Below are positions 57,480 to 64,000 of a stretch of DNA of 64,000 nt, in pieces. The translations under genes were made by a program, and so were the position numbers. The notes beneath the pieces are model-generated. The model saw only the letters and a program-made list of their open reading frames with translations. It was not told where the DNA came from and did no database searches. Position 1 is the first letter of the stretch. Each line of letters starts with the position of its first letter. Source of the stretch: Glossina fuscipes (lineage: Eukaryota > Arthropoda > Insecta > Diptera > Glossinidae); contig NW_023998459.1 of NCBI RefSeq assembly GCF_014805625.2, forward strand, positions 2,648,944 to 2,712,943, given 5' to 3'.

Positions 57480-58242
57480 GTCTAGGTTTGATGAGTGCCG
57501 TTTTATTGAGCACTCATCTTCTACCCAAGCCAGAAAAATAACTACTCGTAGCGTAGCGTGTGGAACGTCACCTCTGAGTTCCTCTAAATCTGATTCGTTG
57601 GTACAAGTTACAGCTCCCTCTAACTCTAAAATGAATGTTAATGTTTCCTATATTGTTGAGTCGGTTGGTAACAACATAGTTACAAACAAGCCGGCAAGGC
57701 CTTCCGTTTGAGGCTACACTGAAGTGGCAAGAGTATCTCCGCCCAGGGCCGCCACTCACTCTAATCAAGCGCCATCGCCTAAAAATAATAAAGAGAAATA
57801 TAAATCATCCTCTCCCCCTGGCTGTGCGAATTTGAACGCTGGTCACAAGACCGAGGGCGATAACGCCATCTATATTCACCCCAACTCTAAATTCCCCAAC
57901 CGCGAACCCTCCTGTTCCAACTAATTATATTTGCTTGACGGCAGTTCCTCCCAGAAAAGCAACATTTGTGTCAAGACTGGCACCTGAAACATCGGTGGAT
58001 AACATAAAAAGTTATCTGGCGGCGAAAGTCCCATCAGTCAACTTAAAGCGCGTTAGCATTTTCAAAATGGCCCCTTCTAATCTAGAGCAATCTCCTCTTT
58101 TAAAATATTAGTTCCGACTGAAAACAGTGATATGTTGTTAAACAAACCACTGTGGCCAGTAGGATCCTTGATTAGGGAATTTATCCCTCGAGATCGTTCC
58201 AGTAATACCAAAGCAATAGTCTTGTTGCCTTCAAAAAATTAA
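57480..58242 (+). pseudogene. LINE D ORF1, partial
   Basis: Frames carry the linker (VARVSPPRAATHSNQAPSPK, 57724 onward) and the RRM-like block (ATFVSRLAPETSVDNIKSYL, LWPVGSLIREFIPRDR), separated by shifts. ORF1 ends with TAA at 58240-58242, immediately after the heptamer A AAA AAT (58233-58239), in the same phase. The PHD region between the 5' UTR and linker appears deleted. Confidence 0.75.
58233..58239 (+). promoter_or_regulatory. Candidate -1 frameshift heptamer, copy D
   Basis: A AAA AAT is in the ORF1 phase directly before TAA. ORF2 is open in the -1 frame from LNVSSGPLSLIYQNVR. GGCCC and GGGCC downstream could pair. Confidence 0.45.
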
Positions 58243-60845
58243 ATGTTTCTTCAGGCCCATTATCTCTCATTTATCAAAATGTTAGGGCCCTAAATTCAAA
58301 AATTCGTTCTACTTTTCTAAATCCAGTGAGCACGGAGTTTTTCTGTTTGACCTTCACTGAAACTTGGCTAAAACGTGATCTTCATTCCGCGGAACTTTTT
58401 GACAATTCTTTCCAAGTCTTCAGAAATGATCGAGTGAGGCGCATTGGTGGTGGTGTATTAATTGCCATATCTGTGTCAGTCCCGTCCAATTCAATAGAAT
58501 TTCGCACTTCTCCTGACGTTGAATTTATCGCCATTCGTGCGAAAATGCCTAATAAACAGCTATTTGTAACTTGCTCCTATATTCCCCCAAATTCTGATAT
58601 CTCCATTTACAAGAAACACGCTGCCCTCATTTGTGAAGTGGCCAAGCGGTCTAGACTTAACGATTTGGTCGTTGCATTGGGTGACTTCAATTTGCCTCAA
58701 GTCACTTAGTGTAACAGTGATAATTCTGGCTGTTTGGTTCCTACTTCAACGTCTGATAGGTCTGTTGTGTTCTTTAATGAATTGTTTGATCACAATTTGG
58801 TTCAATATAATCGTACCCCCAATTGTAATGGTAGATTGCTTGATCTCTGCTTTGCCAACTGTCCTGAGATTAACGTAAATCGTTGCCCACCTTTTAGTTT
58901 ACCTAAGGACCCTTATCGTCCATCTATGTGCATTTCCTTTCAACATATGAATGATGGTTCGTTGAACTGCCTTAATGTGCCAAATCAAACTTTTTTAAAT
59001 AAATGTTATGATTTTCATAAAATCAATATTGTATTGCTAAAACATCGTCTTTCTCATATGAGGCTTGATTTCTCAACCGGAAGAATTGAAAGCTTATTGT
59101 CATCGTTCTACAATACATTAAATCTAGCTATCGCTGCATATGCTCGGATCAAGCAGTGCCGACCTCGAAGCAGGTGTCCCCCTGGTTTAATAAGACAATT
59201 AAATATTACAAGAATAGAAAAAACACGCTATTCAAAAAATATTCGAAAAGTGGCTCTGCGCTCGACTATTTCGCTTACTCGGTGGTGAGGCATAGATTTA
59301 ACTCCCTCAATCACCATTATTACTGCAGATACTTCCAGTTCATTAAATCCTATCTGTTTGATAATCCTAAATACTGTTTTAAATTTGTTAACTCTAAAAA
59401 AAATGTCCACATATCCCCTTCATATTTCCTCGGATGATTTTAAAATCGAAACTTTTCGATTGCTAATTTCGATTTATCAGCAAACTACCCATATCCTATA
59501 ACTAACTCGGTTTCAATACCTAACTTGGTTATTTCGGAAGATGAAGTTTTTAAAGGGTTGAGTTCTTTAAAATACAGTTGTTCGCCTGGACCTCATGAAA
59601 TTCCATCATGTGTTCTTAACTCTTGAGCTGTCGAGTTATGTGGTGTTATCTCAAAGATTTTTAACCTTTCCTTGTATTTAGGTGTTTTCCCTTCATGTTG
59701 GAAGAGTAGTTTCCTTATTCCTATCCACAAGAGTGGAAGTAGACAATTTGTTGGGAACTACAGAGGCATAGCCAAGTTGAGTGTCTTGCCCAAGTTGTTC
59801 GAGCGAATTGTGACTCAGCATTTGGCCTTTGCCATTAATTCGTATATTTCTCCGCACCAGAACGGCTTTCGGAAGGGCGATCTACGGTCACCAATTTGTT
59901 AGAGTTTACTTGTCATGTTTTCAAGGCTTTTTCTAGTGGCTCTCGCACAGATGTGATATACACTGATTTAAGCAAAGCGTTTGATATGGTTAACCATAAC
60001 TTACTTATCTTTAAACTCCAAGCCTCAGGCTTCCTTTTCTATTTAGTGAAATGCATAAGGTCTTATCTGCACAACAGATCCTTCAGGGTTTTGTTCAACT
60101 TTATCACCTCGGATGAATTCCCCGTTATATTTGGCGTACCTCAAGGAAGTCACTTAGGTCCCACTTTATTTACTTTATACCTTACCGATCTTCCATCGGT
60201 GGTTAATTCCAGCCGGATCTTAATGTATGATGATGTGAAACTGTTTTCCTCCTTCGCTGTTGAATCGCAATCACATCAGCTTCAAGGTGACTTGGATAAG
60301 TTTGTTGCATGGTGCTCTGTGAATCTTCTGAAACTAAATCTGAGTAAATGTAAGAAGCTTTCATTCTCAAGAAGAAAGTCATTCATTACTCAGTATTTCA
60401 TAGATTCGCATAAGTTGGAGGACGTCGATTCGATTACAGATTTAGGCGTTCTAGTTGACCATAGGTTACGTTTTAACTTGCATATTGAGCTTTCGATTAG
60501 CAAAGCTAGGTCCGCGCTTGGTTTTATAAAAAGGTGGTCCAAAGAGCTTGATGATCCCTACATTACGAAAAGGCTGTATATGTGTTTGGTTAGACCCATA
60601 CTCGAGTGTGCCACTGTTGTTTGGTCACCTTCATGTAGGTGCTATGTAGATTCAATTGAATCTGTTCAAAAGCAATTCTTGCTGTTTGCCCTTAGAAAAT
60701 TGGGTTGGGATCCGATTGCGTCTCTTCCTCCCTATGAAAATAGGTTGCTTCTGCTGTCCTTAGCGTCTCTTGAGAAACGTAGGTTTGTTCTTGGCGTTTC
60801 CTTTGTATTCAAAGTAATAAATGGTGCTATATACTCGCCTTTATT
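58243..60845 (+). pseudogene. LINE D ORF2: endonuclease and RT
   Basis: Endonuclease (58326-58709) shows FTETWLKRD, GGGVLIAISVS, CSYIPPNSD and GDFNLPQVT, stopped by TAG at 58707-58709 (Trp in copy B), and continues at 58734-59288. RT: IPIHKSGSRQFVGNYRG, then 59896 onward TDLSKAFDMVNHNLL and FGVPQGSHLGPTLF. The catalytic box reads YDD (60226-60234), one codon shorter than the YADD box. The thumb is GFIKRWSKELDDPYITKRLY and VQKQFLLFALRKLGWDP. Despite a 334-codon frame here, stops and shifts upstream make ORF2 non-functional. Confidence 0.9.
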
Positions 60846-61980
60846 CCATATTTCCAGCAGAGATATCAAGCCAAATGTATGTAAGATGAGATTTAATTGA
60901 CGGATGAAAGGAATTCTCAGGTACGCTAAAACGTGGACAGCGGTTTACAACTATCTCCGAGAAGTTTACAAAGCAATAATCCAGCAGTCTGCTAGATTAC
61001 AATTAGAAGTACGGTCGTATTGCAGTAAATTACAAACAAATAATTCATTGAAAAATACAACAGCTCTATTAGATGTTGAAGGGATCATACAGCCAGAATT
61101 GTTACTATAACACCAAGTGACATGTGGCAAATTGAAGTCTCCCAACGCTATGATTCGGCCTCGTCACAAGTGAGTGCAGGATGTTTCTTATACATGGAGA
61201 TATCCGCATTTAGGGGAAAGTAGGGGCAAGTTACGTATAACTGTTTATTGCCAATTTTCGCCCAAATGACAATAAATTCAACGGCAACAAGGAGTAGGAA
61301 ATTCAATCGGATAGGATGGGGCTGCATTAAATATGGCAATTAACACCACCAGTACGATCCAATCAACCAATGTAAATTAAGGTTTAACCAAATTTCAGTG
61401 AAGCCCAAACAGGAAAACTCCGTGCTCACTGAATTTAGGAAAATAGAGCGAATTTTTGAATTTAGGCCTCTAACATTTTGGAAAATGAAACTTATTGGGC
61501 CTTCCATAAGTTGCTTACCTAGTTTTTTGCCGGCGATATGTTACGCGGTTTATTTGTCCTAACTGCCGAGGGTGCGAATATTCTAATCAGAATGGTTTGT
61601 CCAGGACAGCCGTGAAGTGCTACGTGTGTAACAACACTTTGAAAGAAGCAACCATGCTATCTTCTGATAGGTTCAAATTAAAGGTGGAACTCTGCTTGGG
61701 TTTACATTAGGAATTTGGTTTACGATATGAAATTTCATGCCGCCGTTTTCTTTGGTGGAACCGAAACTACTACGTCTTCCACTATTATTATTAGGAGACG
61801 TAGATTGCGTCGCAGCACTGCTTGAGGCTAATCCAACTTGACTAGTGGTGTCAGTCTTTGTCGACTGATCGATTGGATTATTGTGAGACGCGCGGAAGGA
61901 TGCGTCAGAAGATACAAAGCCTTCGCCATCAATTGGAGACACAATCGTACTACTTTTTTAAGCTTCAGTATACGTAGCCC
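60846..61980 (-). mobile_element. PHD-LINE copy J
   Basis: The minus strand reads, from the right: an ORF1 linker (LRYTEA, then 61942-61673 with a Ser/Thr-rich sequence), the ORF1 end SPAKN-stop (TAG, complement of 61519-61521), ORF2 start MEGPISFIFQNVRGLNSK, FTEIWL, GDFNLPHVTWCYSNNSGC, and RCPRFSVPENSFHPSIKSHL to ISAGN near 60850. It is a diverged member of the family with a large ORF1 deletion (the RRM-like block is missing). It meets copy D tail to tail at about 60845. Confidence 0.8.
61522..61528 (-). promoter_or_regulatory. Candidate -1 frameshift heptamer, copy J
   Basis: The minus strand reads A AAA AAC directly before TAG, in the ORF1 phase (GCA AAA AAC TAG). ORF2 is open in the -1 frame across it and here also has an ATG 12 bases downstream. 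Confidence 0.45.
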
Positions 61981-61984
61981 TAGG

Positions 61985-64000
61985 ATCCCTGGGAAACATT
62001 TCTAACCGCTTTTGTTTTTGTTTGTTTTGTTAGGTATTGCCAGAACTTTTCGTGGTGTATTACCAGGCTGCGGGCTTACTTGCATACATTTTTGAACCAA
62101 GGAAATTGCGCCACTAATTTATCAGACCAACTGGATACGATTGGGACAAGTCAAAAAGAAAGAAGAGAATAATTTGTTTTGTCATATGGACTTTTTCAAA
62201 CCTGACGGATACTGTCTCAGGCATCCAAAGAAGAGCTGGTCTTCCAAGGTCAATGAGAGATTCTGAAAGAAGGATTAGCTTCTTCAGTTAAATATTTTCC
62301 TGGAGATCAGGTGATTGCTCTTAGCGCTTCAGGTATATACGTGCGTGCTCGCCTGCGGGAACTTTTACATAGAAAATTTCCCACAGATAAAACACGTTTA
62401 GACTCGAAACAGTCTGCTGAACATTGATACAAATAGTTAGGATGGTTCGTTTATTTACATAAGCTTCACTTGTTTACTCGAAACCTCTTTTAGTCTGTGG
62501 GAACTAACCGAGGAGAGGCAGGTAGGGTTACATACTTGAAATGAAACGATTTCGCTACCACCTCCAATACAAAACACAGTAAATGCATTATATTGTAATC
62601 AAATACAACCCCTAAGTTTATGTCCGACTTCTCTTTGGAAGAACGCATGGGTACCTTAGGATCAAATAAGCGTTATCTAAAGTAGTTGTTTTGCTTTGCG
62701 TAAAAATCAAAACGTTCTTTTTCTGTAAAGATGGTTGCCCAGTAAATAGACAAGCAATCGTTTCTATAGGATTGGTTAATGGATGGTGTATAAGCAGAAT
62801 AAGTAATGCATAACATTATCTTTGACATTTAGAAAGTATGTCCATACATATGTTATGAATTAGGACATTTCTTCACATTTAAGTTTATTTGTATATATCA
62901 ACATTCTATTCACTCTGAATAAAACCTTATTCTACGATACATTCCCGATTAACTAATGAATTATGTTCACGCAACCCTGGCCAACTTGGTAAAAATATCG
63001 CGTCAAAACGCGCAAGAATTGAAAAAATCACTGGCCTTACACATTTAAGGTCACAATCAACCACTAGTTGCGACGATCGTCTGGCATTGCTTTTTAGCTT
63101 AGAAGCTTTATCTCATTGACCGCTAGCGCCAAAAGATTAGGACATTTCTGCTCCGACCGTGATGTCCGTTTGGCCTCTACCTTTGCACTCACCGTAGGCC
63201 GCACATTGAAAGGCAAAATAAGACCAGCAAAGGAAAAGCAATCCTGCCCAACGAAAGAGGCCAAAGCGTACCGGGACGTAGTGATCGTGGTTCAATCGTC
63301 TGTTTTTTTTTTTATATACAAAACTATGAGTATAAACCCTAACATCTAGTAGTTTGCATCGGCGAAGCGGGCAGTGCAAATGTAATAATGCTCTCCGGCA
63401 CGTACAAATTGTCTAATAAAGTGGACTTTGGCGCCTCTGAGCTCAACTCACGCATTGAGAGGTATTTAGTACCGCTTACAAACTGATTTGTTGTTAGCGT
63501 CCTTTGAGTGTTAAAAAGTTAGTTCGTTTGATTTTTTTGTGAAGTTTTATTTTACGGAATGAATTTGTCATATCCTGAGTGGGGAACTATATTACTCTTG
63601 TGTACGTTACACTTGCGTATTCTGCGCATAAAATCTGTTTGCTGTGTATTTTCTACATAAAATATTGTTTTTGTATTGTTTGAATATTCTTGTGAGATCT
63701 TGTTTCTGAGTCCTGTCTAGGGTATCGAGATTTGAATATCCTTTGAAAAATAACTTTATTATACTGTGTTTGTGTGTTAGTGTCTTGTATTATTTCATAG
63801 TTCTTGAATGTTTACTATATCAATATATTTCTCTCCGCAGTTTGGCATTATTGCGTTTTCTATGCGTATTACTTGCTCTATTTCTTTTTTTAGTAATGTG
63901 TCATTTTGTATCCTGATGTATTATGAGTTAACATCTTCCTGTGAGAAGTAAATTATTTTTGATGATTGCGCCGTGATAGATGAGAAGGTAATTGATGTAC
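61985..64000. other. No recognised gene
   Basis: Mixed composition. A GC-richer patch at 63110-63470 has 77- and 80-codon frames on opposite strands, neither recognised. The final 500 bases are T-rich. I found no repeat shared with the rest of the window. Confidence 0.4.

Larger units (their letters stand above)
57263..60845 (+). mobile_element. PHD-LINE copy D
   Basis: It starts at GGCAACTGACGCGCG (57263), like copies B and C. It has a 5' UTR, a partial ORF1 without a visible PHD finger, endonuclease, and the best-preserved RT of the family. It ends abruptly near 60845 before the C-terminus and 3' UTR, where minus-strand copy J begins. Loss of the 3' end is not expected from LINE insertion, so a later rearrangement is likely. 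Confidence 0.9.

Overview
The window looks like repeat-rich, AT-rich intergenic or heterochromatic DNA from an insect, most likely a higher fly. Every recognisable protein domain belongs to a transposable element of a type common in Diptera: a mariner with TA target sites, an I-like LINE ending in TAA repeats, PHD-finger LINEs, a LINE with a DUF4780-type ORF1, a BEL/Pao integrase, and Tc1-like and pogo/Tigger-like transposase relics. I recognise no complete host gene. Long frames are rare, and most small ones sit in A/T-rich sequence. A tephritid-like fly is my guess from the element repertoire; the sequence does not prove it.

Layout. 1-1.3 kb: tandem repeats and an unclassified repeat that recurs at 44.8-45.1 kb. 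1.9-3.8 kb: decayed PHD-LINE copy A. 5.9-6.8 kb: pogo-like transposase relic (-). 7.75-12.49 kb: PHD-LINE copy B with poly(A), an internal duplication and a catalytic deletion. 14.9-17.5 kb: fragments of jockey-like ORF1 and endonuclease plus an unidentified coding relic. 17.5-21.2 kb: PHD-LINE copy F (-), a diverged subfamily. 21.4-21.58 kb: tRNA-derived SINE. 25.5 kb: 95-bp I-like LINE tail. 25.7-29.1 kb: PHD-LINE copy C. 31.8-33.1 kb: mariner with both inverted repeats. 33.7-36.5 kb: BEL integrase next to a deleted DUF4780 LINE (-). 39.2-40.7 kb: GC-richer repeat block. 41.6-42.5 kb: second, decayed mariner. 45.8-51.05 kb: full-length I-like LINE with 13-bp target duplication. 53.2-54.3 kb: Tc1-like relic and PHD-LINE copy E. 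56-62 kb: PHD relic, LINE 3' UTR (-), copy D (+) and copy J (-).

How the parts relate. The PHD-finger LINE family dominates, with at least eight copies or fragments. ORF1 carries a PHD-type zinc finger and an RRM-like block (FVSRL). ORF2 carries an AP-type endonuclease and a reverse transcriptase and has no visible RNase H. In four copies the end of ORF1 is an in-phase slippery heptamer (A AAA AAC or A AAA AAT) and ORF2 lies in the -1 frame, which suggests frameshift coupling. The I-like LINE (ORF1 with three zinc knuckles; ORF2 with endonuclease, RT and RNase H) shares its 3' tail with the SINE and with the 95-bp insertion, so it looks like the family that mobilised both. All ORF2 and transposase genes here are broken; the only intact-looking element gene is ORF1 of the I-like LINE.
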